DNA from: Phytophthora sp. 'mugwort'
Taxonomy: Eukaryota; Oomycota; Peronosporomycetes; Peronosporales; Peronosporaceae
Direction of reading: 5' to 3'
Assembly (NCBI GenBank): GCA_033558025.1
Contig: JAUCEF010000001.1
Span: 3,224,001-3,288,000, forward strand
Length of the DNA: 64,000 bases
The position numbers and the translations under genes are program-made. Positions 32,717 through 44,000 of the stretch are shown one piece after another; within the stretch, counting starts at the first letter, position 1; every line of letters starts with the position of its first letter. The notes beneath the pieces are model-generated. The model worked only from the letters and a program-made list of their open reading frames with translations. It made no database searches and was not told the DNA's origin.

Positions 32717-34602
32717 GCGGATTGCTGGGTTGGCTGAAGCTGAGCCAGGGCGACGTGGATAGTGCGGCCGGGAACGTTGCAATGACATCGCACTCGCACA
32801 GCCGTGCAGAGCAGGAAAGGCGAATGCAGACGAACCCCGCGCATCAGCGTGGTGAGGCCAAGGGGGACTCAGGAATATGGGAACCATATGGGAATCAATG
32901 ATGGAGAAGAGGCTAAGGATGAATACTGACGAGAAAACTCGTTCAGAGGATGTTGGGTGAGTGCGCAAGTCGATAGAAGAAGGAAGAACAGACTGCAGTA
33001 GTAGGTATACCCTCAGGGATCACCGGTATTCCCGGCCCGGGACAATTACAGGAGAATATTACTGGTCTTGCAGGATCTGGTTTCGTTGCTCGTCTGATGC
33101 GGTCGCGAGTCTTGTCTGCCAACGGCAGTGTCTAGGAATCTGTCGCTAGACGCACTACTAGCAGACGAACTCGATGGCGGGTATATAAATTAATAGCGCT
33201 CGTACCGTTGAGTCAACAGGTTGCTTCCCACAGGCAGATAAATCTTTTGACACCCCATGCAGTTCCGTATCCATGTCGTGCCAGCTGTGCCGCACCCACG
33301 TCACGCACAAATCGGATGGCTGGCGCAAGGCTGCTTCGCTTTCCACGTCGTTCCTCGTGGCAAGGCGACGCTCCCGATGCTTTTGCTTGGTCACCAAGCC
33401 GTGGTGCGCATGCCGACGCGCACATATCGCACGAGCGGGCGTTCTTTCGCGACTCCGCGTCCGGGCCGGATCGTCTGCAGTAGCATGCTGCGACACAAGC
33501 ATAATCGGGCCACCTTCAGAAATGATTAAGATGCCCATCACACAAAACTTCAGTTTTGTGTTATCCGAGCTCCGCCGAGACGCACGACAATCGAGCGGAG
33601 CTTCGCATGGCACGACAGGCTTCTACAGAAGCCCCATGCAATGCATGCATGATGCATGATACAGCAAGATTATCGGGAGGATACGTGCCTGATAGCGTCA
33701 CGGCGGCAGCCGCGTCTGGGATGTCAGCGACTTGGGCCCACGATTCCCGACAGGAGCAGACGCCGCCGCAGAGGATTTGTTTAACATTACGTATCCTCGT
33801 GCATGGACTTGGCAAGTCGGGGAGTACCGGTATTCGCCCGCAGCGCTAGGCGGTAAAGATCACGCCGCCCCATGCTAAACCAGAGAAACATATCACGGCA
33901 CCGTGTCACCTACCAGGTCCGTGTAGACCTTTCACATTCATACCCACCCACCCTCGACAAAGCAGAAGAGCGGCCACGTCGTATCGCGGTGGGCTTATCG
34001 CAACCAGTCAGCAATATAAACCGCGTCTGGCTGGTCGATGCTAACCGCCAACATTTCATGTTTTTGCGGTCCTGAAGTTTTCTACGGTCCGATCGTCGTG
34101 TGACGCGCACGCTCCACCCAATGTCCGCAAGCAAAACCTTGTCTTGGCCGCATTGACTAGCGAGTGTGGCGTGACGTCACGAATACTTTGGTGCTTGGTG
34201 AGCAGGTGTGCAGCCCCGCACCACCACGGCGGGCAAAGCAGGTTCGCCTTTCGACTGGCAGCGAGAGCAAGAGCAGTGACGCGTATTTGCTAGCCAATGA
34301 ATTCCAGCGCAGCGAGCGTTTGCCTACGCTCATTGGCAAATCATGCTCGCGCGTCGCGACGGCCTTTTCTACACGTGAGCAGGACGCGCTTGACTGTCTC
34401 ATGTGACCCATTGTGCTCGCCAGACTTTGATCTAAAAGTGACTGTGGGGTTATTTGACCCGCTTATTTTTGTTGTTTGGGCCAATCTGGACTGTAGCAAG
34501 AGATTGGCAGGCTTCAGGCTCCAGAGAAACCTATATCCAGCAATCGGGTTGGCGATCCGCTACAATCCGCGACGACAGCTTTTCTCACAGCTCCAGCCAG
34601 TC
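32717..34602. other. Spacer between NMT and PX-RING genes
   Basis: 1.9 kb without a supportable gene. A Cys-rich frame from 33273 (MSCQLCRTHVTHKSDGW) has no family. The stretch GTGCATGGACTTGGCA near 33801 recurs before the second PX-RING gene near 36888, which suggests that the duplication included upstream sequence. Confidence 0.35.
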
Positions 34603-34619
34603 GTTCACTTTTCAATTTG
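34603..34619 (+). promoter_or_regulatory. Oomycete-type initiator for PX-RING copy 1
   Basis: GTTCACTTTTCAATTTG closely follows the oomycete initiator consensus TCATTYYNCAWTTT and lies about 60 bp before the ATG at 34672. A transcription start here would leave a short 5' leader. Confidence 0.55.
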
Positions 34620-34671
34620 CCGGTCAGAACACAGTCCAACGCATCCCAGCCTCGCTTGCGTTCGTGCAACC

Positions 34672-35658
34672 ATGAACAGCTACTTCGTCCCAGAGCCGAA
34701 CTCTACCGGCCAGCAACAGGACCCGCAGATCACGGCGTTCGAGAAGCGCGGCAACTGCAAGAACTATACACTGAAGACACTGGCTGACTGCGTTCGCCAG
34801 GAGCTGCCGCTCCGTGTGAGCGTGTCTTCGGCCACCAAGAAAGACGACTACGTCGTATACAACTGCACCATCTCGAGCGTGACCACCAAAAATGCATGGG
34901 GTGTCTCCTATCGCTATTCGGAGTTTCTTGCCTTCCGCAACAAGGTGGACGAGTTGTGGACGTGCGAGGACAAAGACTGTTGCGGCTCGTGCCAAGCCAT
35001 TCGTGATGTCATGGCAGCCTTCTTCCCCAAGAAACGCCCGGCGATCATGTCTACTTGGTCTGGTACTGTGAGCGACCGCAAAACAAAGCTGGAAAATGTA
35101 CTGGTACATTTGCTCCGCTGTGTATTGCTCCCTGGTAGTGCAATGAAGTGCTTCCACGCACGTCAAAAGCTCCCCACCAATCTCTTCGAATTCCTCGGTG
35201 TTAAACATGATGCCGACAAGCGTTCGCTTCTTCAAGTCTTCGTGGATAACCGTCAACCAGGCATCAAGAAGTCGGCAACCACGACCGACCTGTCAATGCT
35301 CGAGCACCAAAGCAACATGAAGAAATCATCAACCACCCCGAACCTGTCATCGCTAGCTCCTAGCACTTCTTCTGACGACTCCACCGAGTTGGACCAATGC
35401 ATGATCTGTCTGGATGACGTGGACTTGGACATTTCCCACCAAATCGGTGTCAACAGCAACTTTCCCATCGTCCTGCCGTGCAAACATGCATTCCATCGGG
35501 AGTGCATCTTCGAGTGGCTGCTATTCCAGTATCTGTGCCCGATGTGCCGAGCACAGGTTGGTCCTTCTGCTATGACCAACTACTGCCGTCCAAAGAACCA
35601 AGTGCAGTGGTGGCTTGGTGGCTTCAAGGAGGACCCGTTGAGTTCAGTGACCAAGTAA
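34672..35658 (+). CDS. PX-domain RING-H2 protein, copy 1
   Basis: 328 aa. The ATG at 34672 is used because it follows the initiator and aligns with copy 2; an open frame extends upstream but is unlikely to be coding. Residues about 30-200 form a PX-like phosphoinositide-binding domain (VSYRYSEFLAFRNKVDELWT, then AAFFPKK) with a Cys-containing insert, CEDKDCCGSC. A low-complexity linker repeats KKSSTTPNLSS-type units. Residues 243-292 form a C3H2C3 RING (CMICLDD, LPCKHAFHRECIFEWL, CPMC), so it is a probable E3 ubiquitin ligase recruited to endosomal membranes. No introns. Tandem paralogue at 37625 of exactly equal length. Confidence 0.88.
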   Translation: MNSYFVPEPNSTGQQQDPQITAFEKRGNCKNYTLKTLADCVRQELPLRVSVSSATKKDDYVVYNCTISSVTTKNAWGVSYRYSEFLAFRNKVDELWTCEDKDCCGSCQAIRDVMAAFFPKKRPAIMSTWSGTVSDRKTKLENVLVHLLRCVLLPGSAMKCFHARQKLPTNLFEFLGVKHDADKRSLLQVFVDNRQPGIKKSATTTDLSMLEHQSNMKKSSTTPNLSSLAPSTSSDDSTELDQCMICLDDVDLDISHQIGVNSNFPIVLPCKHAFHRECIFEWLLFQYLCPMCRAQVGPSAMTNYCRPKNQVQWWLGGFKEDPLSSVTK

Positions 35659-36333
35659 ATCTACGAAATGTAGACTTTGCTGCTACATTTTTTGATGCTC
35701 ATAGTCGAATAATTAACAATCGGAGCGTTATTTAAACTTAATAATCTTCTGTTTTGAGCTTTACTACTGTAGCCCTACAGTACATAGAGGCAGATAATTC
35801 TCGACAAAACGTAATGAAATACTACATTTTAAATGTTTAGGTTACATGCAAGACTATACCAGTGAATTTATTGGTGTGAAGGGTCAGTAAATCTCGGCTC
35901 GGAAACAAAGACAACGACAAGATCGGCGGAATGTAGGGATCGCCGGTAGATTCTCGCTAGAAGGATAGAGATATATTGACAGGGAACCGGAGTGGGGCTG
36001 ATGTAATTGATCGATCAGTGCACGCGGCAGGGCGAAGAGTACCGCCCTTGCTTCCCCGTGTACCTACCAATATGAGCAAGCGTGGTCAGTCTCTCGGCGA
36101 GGAGAACTACACAAGTGCGTAAGCTGTCGAGTTGATCGGAATAAAACTGTACTGGCGCTTAGAAAGGATGCAAACGACGCTTGTCAAGCTGGTCTGCGGT
36201 CACGCGGGTTGGTGCTAGGCTCGGTGACCTGGTAGGCGAACGTCGCGAAGACTCCGAGGTGGTGTTTAGATTCCAGAGCCGGGCCAACTTCAGATCCCAA
36301 AGGACGATTTGGGTCATCCCTTTTACTTCAAAA

Positions 36334-36389
36334 GGGCCTATAACTCAGTTGGTTAAAGTATACGCCTGATAAGTGTAAAGTCAGTAGGT
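36334..36389 (+). pseudogene. Mitochondrial tRNA-Ile(GAU) fragment (NUMT)
   Basis: GGGCCTATAACTCAGTTGGT starts a tRNA acceptor and D arm, and TACGCCTGATAAGTGTA forms an anticodon arm with anticodon GAT. It continues AAAGTCAGTAGGT and then breaks off, without T-loop GTTCAAATC or the matching 3' acceptor strand. The GAT anticodon and AT-rich arms fit an organellar tRNA-Ile rather than a nuclear one. Not functional; read as nuclear-inserted mitochondrial DNA. Confidence 0.65.
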
Positions 36390-37221
36390 GTTGGTGCTAA
36401 AGCTAAATGAAAACAAGTTTTGGGTCACCGCTTTGTCTCACGTTGCAGGAGCAGCGATAGCTAAGCATTCATGGACCGAATCGAATGGTGTTACGCCCGC
36501 GCTTGGTTTAAAAATTCTGCCAACATTCTGCAGGTGTGTGAGTGCCACCGCATTTGATGAGGCACATGCCCCACATGGTCCAAGACTCAGCCTGGCTGCA
36601 TTTTCGCATACATGCGCTAAAGGGAAGTGTACGTGTACATGTATACGAAACTCGTGTCCCCGCCAGGCTCCGATCTGGGTTCGCCGGCCTCCCCATCATG
36701 GCGCAGTGCCAGCGTGGCCACGACGTCGCCAACGGAAAATCTGCCGAACTTTGGCCGAATGTGAGTCTCGCTTCGGAAGATCCATTCGCTCCACGCCAGT
36801 GACGCGAGATGGGGACGTTAGCTTGCGCGCGTGGAGAATCTCCATCTCCACTGGAGATAGGATCGGCGCACTGCCCAGTCACTTGACGTGCATGGACTTG
36901 GCATATCGGGAGTATTCGACCCGTGGCGCGCGGCTTCGAGATGCGTGAGAAACTGGCTCATGCGTGCGTGAATGCGCGTCATCCAACACACCCGATCCAC
37001 ATGGCGTTAAACCAGATTTTATCCACGCCGACTCGGTGGCCGTAGTTGCCGCTCTACACTGACTGCGCCTCCACACTATCTAATGTAGCATGCCATTCTC
37101 GAAATCTCTCGAAATATACTCGTCGGCGAGATGTTAAACAACCATCACCTCCATACTGTACGTTGTTGGGGGCACCTAGGCCGTGGCCATGCCGCCAAGC
37201 GACCAGAGGACCGCTTCCCGA

Positions 37222-37246
37222 CTCGGCTCGGGATTCCCGAGCCGAG
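37222..37246. repeat. Perfect 12-bp hairpin with one-base loop
   Basis: CTCGGCTCGGGA, loop T, TCCCGAGCCGAG. GC-rich and nearly palindromic. No T-run follows and it is not next to a gene end, so a terminator role is not implied. Confidence 0.6.
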
Positions 37247-37540
37247 CGAGCGTGCGATCGCCGAAAATTGCGGACCTATATTGCCACCGCGGCATGACGC
37301 ACTTCGAGGGTCCAATCGCCATGAGCAGAGCGTACCTTGCTTTAAAGCAATTGGCTGAACATAGAGAAGAGGGCGCGTCACAGGTTTGGTGCTTGGTGCG
37401 CCGATCATGGCGATCCGCTCCTGTCTCATGCGGTAGGGTCGACTGGACAACCGCTCGAATCTGGGAGTAGACAAGGCGTGGAGTGTCTCGGCCACCAAAA
37501 GTTTGAGCATTCGGCAGGCTTTGGCGGTCGAGTTCGAGTG

Positions 37541-37554
37541 TCATTCCGCAATTT
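37541..37554 (+). promoter_or_regulatory. Oomycete initiator for PX-RING copy 2
   Basis: TCATTCCGCAATTT matches the oomycete initiator consensus TCATTYYNCAWTTT at every position. It lies 84 bp before the ATG at 37625, similar to the site before copy 1. Confidence 0.65.
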
Positions 37555-37624
37555 ACCATCTACTGGTCAGATTAAGATCAAAACCAGTCTACTTTATCAA
37601 CAACCCACTCAACCAACCAACAAA

Positions 37625-38611
37625 ATGAATGGATACTTCGTTCCGCAGCCGCATGAGAAGCCAGCTCCGCGGGCGCCGAAGCGACCCAACTCGAAGACAT
37701 ACACGCTGAAGGAGCTGCGTCACTGCACGGGCAGCGAGCTGCCGCTGCATCTGGACGTAAGCGCGACCAAGAAGGAGGAGGGATACGCCGTGTATCGCAT
37801 CACGACGTCGAGCGTATCGACGCAAAACAGGTGGCACGCGTCGTACCGGTACTCGGAGTTCGTCGCGTTCCGTAACCAGGTAGAGGAGGTGTGGACGTGC
37901 CACGACGAGAAGTGCCAAGGCTCGTGCCAATCGCTGCGTGATCTCATCGAGGCGTGTTTCCCGAAGAAGGCGGGCATCATGTCGACGTGGTCGTTCGCGG
38001 TTGAGGACCGCAAGATTAAGTTCAAGAACGTGCTGATCCACTTGCTGCGATCGGTGCTTCTCCCAGGCAGCACGATGAAGTGTTTCCACGCGCGTCAGCA
38101 ACTTCCGCCGGCCCTGTTCGAGTTCCTGGGCATTGAGGACGATGCGGACAAGCGTTCGCTGCTGCAGGTGTACGTGGACAACCATCAGGGTGGCATGAAG
38201 AAGTCTGCTAGTCACACGGGTTTGTCGTCACTGGAGCACCATAGCCTCGGAATGAAGAAGATGAGCTCGATGAAGAAGTCTGCCACGACGCCGAACCTAG
38301 CTCAGATGGAGATGGAGGCGGAGGAGAAGGGCGCCGCCGTCACGGTGGAGAACCCGCAGTGCATGGTCTGCCTGGAGGACGTGGAGGATCATATGCACGG
38401 TGAGGGTCCGCAGGGTCTGGTGACCCTCCCGTGCAAGCACTCGTTCCACCGCGAGTGCATCTTCGAGTGGTTGTTGTTCCAGTACCACTGCCCGATGTGC
38501 CGCGCGGAGGTGGGACCTCACGCCATGACGAACTACGCATGCCCCAAGAAACAGGAGCAGTGGTGGCTCGGCAACTTTAAGGAGAGCCCACTGGAGCGCG
38601 AGACCGAGTAA
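37625..38611 (+). CDS. PX-domain RING-H2 protein, copy 2
   Basis: 328 aa, MNGYFVPQPHEKPAPRAPKR. Same architecture as copy 1: PX-like domain with SYRYSEFVAFRNQVEEVWTC and insert CHDEKCQGSC, linker with KKSATTPNL, then RING-H2 from residue 246 (CMVCLED, LPCKHSFHRECIFEWLLFQ, CPMC). It ends MTNYACPKKQEQWWLGNF, a tail shared with copy 1. Strong GC3 bias contrasts with the more relaxed codons of copy 1. Probable membrane-recruited E3 ligase; substrate unknown. Confidence 0.88.
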   Translation: MNGYFVPQPHEKPAPRAPKRPNSKTYTLKELRHCTGSELPLHLDVSATKKEEGYAVYRITTSSVSTQNRWHASYRYSEFVAFRNQVEEVWTCHDEKCQGSCQSLRDLIEACFPKKAGIMSTWSFAVEDRKIKFKNVLIHLLRSVLLPGSTMKCFHARQQLPPALFEFLGIEDDADKRSLLQVYVDNHQGGMKKSASHTGLSSLEHHSLGMKKMSSMKKSATTPNLAQMEMEAEEKGAAVTVENPQCMVCLEDVEDHMHGEGPQGLVTLPCKHSFHRECIFEWLLFQYHCPMCRAEVGPHAMTNYACPKKQEQWWLGNFKESPLERETE

Positions 38612-39039
38612 GTTAGTGGTCTTTTGCATATCAACCTTAGAGTATTCAGAAACCAAAATAATTTATCGGCTTCGGTCACGTATTTACCAGAACTTGACTT
38701 GTTAACGACTATGATATAGTAGTTTTTTTGTGTGCTCGCGTTCGTAATATTACTACATAGAATGACACGGTATTAATTTAGTGTAAGAATTGTTTTTACT
38801 AATAGCAAATTTCCGTATTAAATATATTACTAGTAGTGGTAATATTGGACAGGTAGGTACTTTAATACTACACACAAATGGAAATCTACTACCAATACTG
38901 TAAGAACTTCACTATTTAATAAAAAAAATCATTGGACGCATGTACATGTTTAGCGCGCCACCGCAGCCGAATACTTTGCAGGTGAATACGCTAACACTCC
39001 AATGGCTGGATGTATCAGCCGTAACAGCGCCACGGAATC
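38612..39039. other. AT-rich spacer
   Basis: Strongly AT-rich 3' flank of PX-RING copy 2; nothing coding seen. Confidence 0.4.
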
Positions 39040-39760
39040 GCTCAAGAGCGAATGTACGGGGAAGCAGCGTCAGTTGATCAAGACGCTGTTGAAGCTGACG
39101 CGTAAAGATACAAAAGCTCACAAGAAAACCCAAACGTCCGCTACGACATATTCAACGTTGATGATATCGCTGTTTTCGTCCTGAGTCCAAGTTACGCTCA
39201 CGCAGAAGAAGGTGATCTCTGATCGCAAGGATCCCAAGAATCGGATGACGCTGGCCTTCGCAGTGGGCGCCGATGGGCAGCGATAAGGTGCCACCTCTTT
39301 ACATTGGATCGATTATTGTTCCTCACCCTTTTAAATACCGCGACGTGTGAAAGGAGCTGGGTGTGCTTTGCGCACGCAGCAAAAAAAGATGGATGAGCAC
39401 TTTGATTTTTCAGACTTGGCTGCGCGCTATCTATTTGCAAATGCGGCGGGATGGTCTCAACATTCTGCTGCTGGTAGATATTGTGAGCTCTCATGCCCAC
39501 CGTCTATAGTAGCGAGTATTATGCGGCTTGAGTTCTACGACGTCGTTCTTGCAGCCGTTGGACCAAGGTATCATTTGCGCGCTCAAAAGAAACTACACGG
39601 GAGTAGTAACTTTCAGAAGATTACATTTACGTGTTTTTTTAATTTTTAATAACTCTTACCTTAATTCTGTATCGAGAGTAGGTATAAACGTTTCTGAACG
39701 TTTCTAAACATTTCTAATATCCAGCTGTTGTTTTCGACAACACAACGATTCGATAGTTAG
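39040..39760 (+). pseudogene. Pogo/Tigger-type DDE_1 transposase remnant with 3' flank
   Basis: Several frames read KKVISDRKDPKNRMTLAFAV then GADGQR, LYIGSIIVPHPFKYRD, ELGVLCARSKKRWM and LRAIYLQMRRDGLNILLLVD with IVSSHAHRL, then SSTTSFLQPLDQGIICALKR. These are the DDE_1 (CENP-B/jerky/pogo) catalytic blocks, with the second Asp in LLLVD. Stops and frameshifts throughout. The 3' flank 39640-39760 (with TATCGAGAGTAGGT) recurs inverted at 62040-62200. Confidence 0.75.
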
Positions 39761-39930
39761 AACACGAGGATGAAGCTAACGCGTTACACATTGTCACATA
39801 AGCTGAAGAGCAGCTGAGAGTTAAAAAAACACATTCTTGAGTTTAACTATGTCATAAAACCCCTTTTCATATTCCAAACCGCTCACGCAGCGAGATCTTA
39901 GAAGAGGTAGTTTGTAAGCCGTCCTCGGAA

Positions 39931-39945
39931 CTCATTCGACATTCA
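39931..39945 (+). promoter_or_regulatory. Initiator-like site for the split coiled-coil gene
   Basis: CTCATTCGACATTC resembles the oomycete initiator TCATTYYNCAWTTT and lies about 20-30 bp before the ATG at 39963. Confidence 0.45.
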
Positions 39946-40800
39946 ACTGACAAGCACCGAAGATGGAGACCCAACGACGAATACAGGAGCTACAGCGCAA
40001 TATGGACGATATCAACACGCAAGGTCTTCAGCTAAAGCAGGCAAGTGTTTCGGCGCAAAGGCAGGTGAAAATAGCCAATGACAAGGCAAAACAATCGGAT
40101 GACGAGTGTGCTGAGCTGCTCAAGGAGCAGAAGGCAGAGCTAAAGCAAGTGGAGGAGGATATGAGAATTAACCCTTGAACCCCCGACCAAAAAGTGGAGT
40201 AATTTTTTTTTTCAATGTTGGACCCACCAACATAATTAATATGAACGTTTGTATATGTCACCTCTAGCTTCGATTTTGTTGGCGGGAGGGTTATGGTAAG
40301 GTGTGAGGCTGTCCGTGTACAAAGGTGTGACATCTCCAACATAGTACTCATTATGTTGGCTGGTATCGCCCGATGACGACGTACAAGATGGAAAAGCCAA
40401 CATATCACTTGCCCTTTTTATTAGAGCGTACGATTTTTTGTGCACATCCAGACAACAAATGGAACAGATAGCCAATTGAGAAAGCAAAACTTGGTTCTGC
40501 TCATTACCTTACGCATTGAGAATCCAGTAGGCATGCACAAACAGCACAGGTAGCACGCAGGGCTGCTTACTCACTGATTGCGGCCGCCTGTCTCTCCTCA
40601 GAGCTCTCTTCACCACTGCCACTCGCCGACTCGCGTAGCGCAGCATCTTCATCCTCCGCACCTTCGTCCATGTCGACGCGTCGGCTCGTGCGGGCGCGCT
40701 TGCGACCTGGGCGGCGATCTTGGACACGGCGGCCGTCCAGAAGTCGCTGCGGAATGTTCAGCACGCTGGCCCAGTCCTCGTGCCGAATCTGGAAACACCT

Positions 40801-40900
40801 GATGCAGCAAGCACCTCTGCAACGTCGTGCGCGATGCCCTCGACCATCCGCGATGGCCCCCGACCATCGCGCACGACGTTGCAGAGGTGCTTGCTGCATC
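40801..40900. repeat. Perfect 36-bp inverted repeat inside the piggyBac element
   Basis: Arms 40801-40836 (starting GATGCAGCAAGCACCTCTGC) and 40865-40900 are exact reverse complements, with a 28-bp spacer. The arm lies in the 3' part of the transposase region on the minus strand. It could fold into a long hairpin RNA or cruciform. Confidence 0.85.
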
Positions 40901-41096
40901 ACACACAAACACAGAGGTTAGTACAGCAATGATAAATTGCAGCAGTAGATTTACGTACCGTAAATTGTCTACCGAGAATCCAAGGCAATACCACTTTGAA
41001 AATTTTCTTGGCATAACTTTGTAGACGGCGCACACTTTGATGAGCGCGCGACGCGCTTTTTACCTTTCTTGGAGTCCACAAGGTCTGGACACTCTG

Positions 41097-44000
41097 CTAG
41101 AAAGTGCCCATCGTCTGCGGCATCGACCCGCGTGGTCGCTCGACCGCTCGGCGTCCCTGGCGAAAAATCCGCCCGGTCTTCAGCTCTTGTTGCCGCCTAC
41201 AAATGCATACATACGTTAGTTTAGAGCAAGGCGTCAAAGTAGAAGAAGCAATTACCTCAATGTCTTGAAACGTTTTCTCGTCGACAGTGAGGAGCTGCTC
41301 GTGTAGTGTTTGCATGAACTTGCAGTGCGCTGGTGCCTTCTGACTGGTGTTCTTCATGTAGTGCCTATGGACGATGAACGCGTTCACGATCGCCATGTCT
41401 ACTAGGCCAAAAAAACAAAGACCGGTAGTACTTCTGGGCTTGTAGGCAAGCTGAGTACTGCAGCGCTGCATACGTAGCTGGTCGTGGACGTCCACGCCGC
41501 CCATCCAACGCTGGTAGTCGCGCACAAGCCCTGGCGCTGGGAAATTCTGCTTATCACTCCCTACACGTCGGTCTACACAAACAAGTCACAGTAAGTAATT
41601 CTACATCCAACATATTCATACCATCCATTATCATATCCAACATAATAGCCAACATAATTGACTCACACACGGGACCCAGCAAACGGCTGCCTCCGGGCGA
41701 GATCATGTGGACAGGATGGTTGTCCATCCACATTGCTGCGGTAATTTGTGGAGACGCCTTGTTTTCTGCTAGCTTCACCGCTCCACGTAGAGGCTCTGAT
41801 GGTTTCTTCTTGTAGATCTTCTTCTTCGTGACGACCCTTTCCACAAAACCAGCACACCGAGTCTGGATAGTACCCGTGAGATGCAACCGTCTGTGCATGA
41901 GTTCTAGAGCTAGAACGGCGGACGTGTAGTACCTATCGGTAATCACAATATGAAACGGGTTGCACGACGGTCGAGGAAGGAGCGCATCCATATTCCGTAC
42001 CGCGGCAGCAGCACCACAGGAATTATCGGCGGCCGGCGGTACGGCTAAATGGGCCTTGGCTCCAACGTACATCTCAATCCTATTTTGTTGGAGACATGTT
42101 GGAGGACCGTAGACTGAGTTAGTAACCTCCAACATAATAATTTTGCCACACAAAAACCCGACGAGTCGAAGCTCGCCGGAAAAAAAGTTAGTGTTCACGT
42201 ACCTCATGCAGTATACCGTCTCTCCGCAGCATGCCGAAAAGAACTGTGTCCCCCACTCGTGAGGCTTCTGCGGGAGATACTGGCGGGTGGGATTCCGTCT
42301 TGACCGCGTCAGGATGATGGCTTCGTCAAAAGCGTTGACAGGTCCAATCGTGTAGCCTCGAGCGAAAGGCTTCTGTACCATCGCGGACGGAAGACACTGC
42401 GCACCTTCCATCCGCGATCGATCTTTGCTTGGGCGGAGTTCGAGTTAGTAAAGTGCAAGTTCTGCGAAATATGGTCGAAGCGGTTCCGCGAAAGCCAATG
42501 TCCAAACGTACCCAGTGGTACTGCACCGTGCTTGTGCTTTCTCCAGTGCGCCGCCAAACCTTTAGTTTGAGGGCACAGCATTCTCGCAATAAACAACCCA
42601 ATGAGCCGCGAAATTTCAGCAGGTTTCACAGGCTCCACGGCTCGTAGCCGCGCACGCAGATCCTTCTTTGGCTCGACATCATCCGGATCATTTTTCCGCT
42701 GGGCCTCCGGATTTCTACAACTCGTTTCTCGATATGCGGCATGTGGTACACGTTAGTCTCCTTTTGTATCTTCCGCGATAGCTGTGGAGGTAAGAAACAG
42801 CGCCAAAGGGTCTTCAGCCACACGAAAGACAGCAAGTCTTGGTCCTACGCCCCTTCGTACAGACCCTCATGCTGAGGATCGGGACCAATCTTCGCTGGAT
42901 CTGCAATAGTATCAACAATAGTGTCAGTAAATATAAGCGATAATAAAGCAGATGAGAACTTACCATACTCCCACCCAGTTTTTCGCATCGAATTCATCAG
43001 CGTCTCGCTCGTGGCAACGTCCAAAAAGGCGCTATCCGGTAGTTCCTCAGCTGCATCATCTTCCTCGTCGTCCGATGCGCACTCAAGCTCCCACAAATCT
43101 TCGTCCTCACTCAACTCACTCGAACTATCTTCATTTTCAGAATCCAACGCGGTTTCCGTAGCAGCGTCACCTTCTGCAACAAAAAACGAGCCCGAAGCAC
43201 CAACATTCATACCCTCATCACTCACCTCCGTACTAGCTTCAGCCGTATCTCCTTCGATTTCGAAACCGCCGTCTTCATTGTCATCAGTACGCTTTCGCTT
43301 CCTTTTTTCAGCACTAACTGGTAAAGCAGTCCTACGAGGGCGAGGTTGTGTCGGTGTCGACAAAACAGGTTCCGAAGTTGGAGGCCTGCCACTGGAGTTT
43401 GGATTCATTGGAGGGTCGGTACTGGATGTTGACCCCAATGTTGGAGGCTCGGCACTGGATGTTGGACCCGATGTTGCAGGCTCAGCACCCGCAACACTGG
43501 AAGTTGGCTCCAATGTTGGAGTCTCCGCACTGGATGTTGGCCCCGACGTTGGAGGCTCAGCACTTGATGTTGGCCCCGATGTTGGAGACTCAAATATAGC
43601 AACACTGGATGTTGCCTCCGATATTGGAGGCTCAGCAACGGAAGATGATTCAGGTGGTGAACCAACGGATTCATCGTCACTTGACCCCAAGTCATCAAGA
43701 AGCTGAGCATTACTCATAATATTGGTAAGTGTCCGACGTACAACAGCATCCACATCTTTAGCGTCTGCATAACAGAGCAATAGAAACACAATATTAGTAA
43801 TCATCACTACACCACACAATACATGCTGCATACCTTTCGTCTGCTTCTTCTTCGCTGCATTCATTATTTGTCTTGCCCTCCGCAGTAGTCTTTCCTGGCG
43901 TTCGCAGTCGATCGTGTCTGCAGGAGCCGCCGCCTGCAGCGAACCAGCCGCACCGGTAGATGTCGCCAGCATTCCCCCCGCAGCGTCCGGCAGATGTGTC

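Larger units (their letters stand above)
35659..37540. other. Spacer between the PX-RING paralogues
   Basis: No protein gene. It contains a mitochondrial tRNA-Ile scrap (36334-36389) and a perfect 12-bp hairpin (37222-37246). Overlapping frames between 36388 and 37510 are on all strands and lack domains. Confidence 0.4.

Noticed and set aside
33273..33659. 128-codon Cys/Arg-rich plus frame
   Set aside because: Overlapping frames are equally open on both strands; no signal peptide or domain.
34297..34671. 125-codon N-terminal extension of PX-RING copy 1
   Set aside because: It lies upstream of the initiator, is not shared with copy 2 and has no protein-like features.
36334..36389. Functional tRNA-Ile gene
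   Set aside because: It lacks the T arm and 3' acceptor strand, so it cannot fold completely.
37589..38215. 208-codon minus frame opposite PX-RING copy 2, and a similar one at 34624-35256
   Set aside because: Both mirror the duplicated sense genes and have shadow-like composition (Leu/Arg/Val/His).
42921..43706. 261-codon plus frame rich in VGGSALDVGPDVG repeats
   Set aside because: Antisense to the piggyBac transposase N-terminal region; the repeats come from the 33-bp tandem array.
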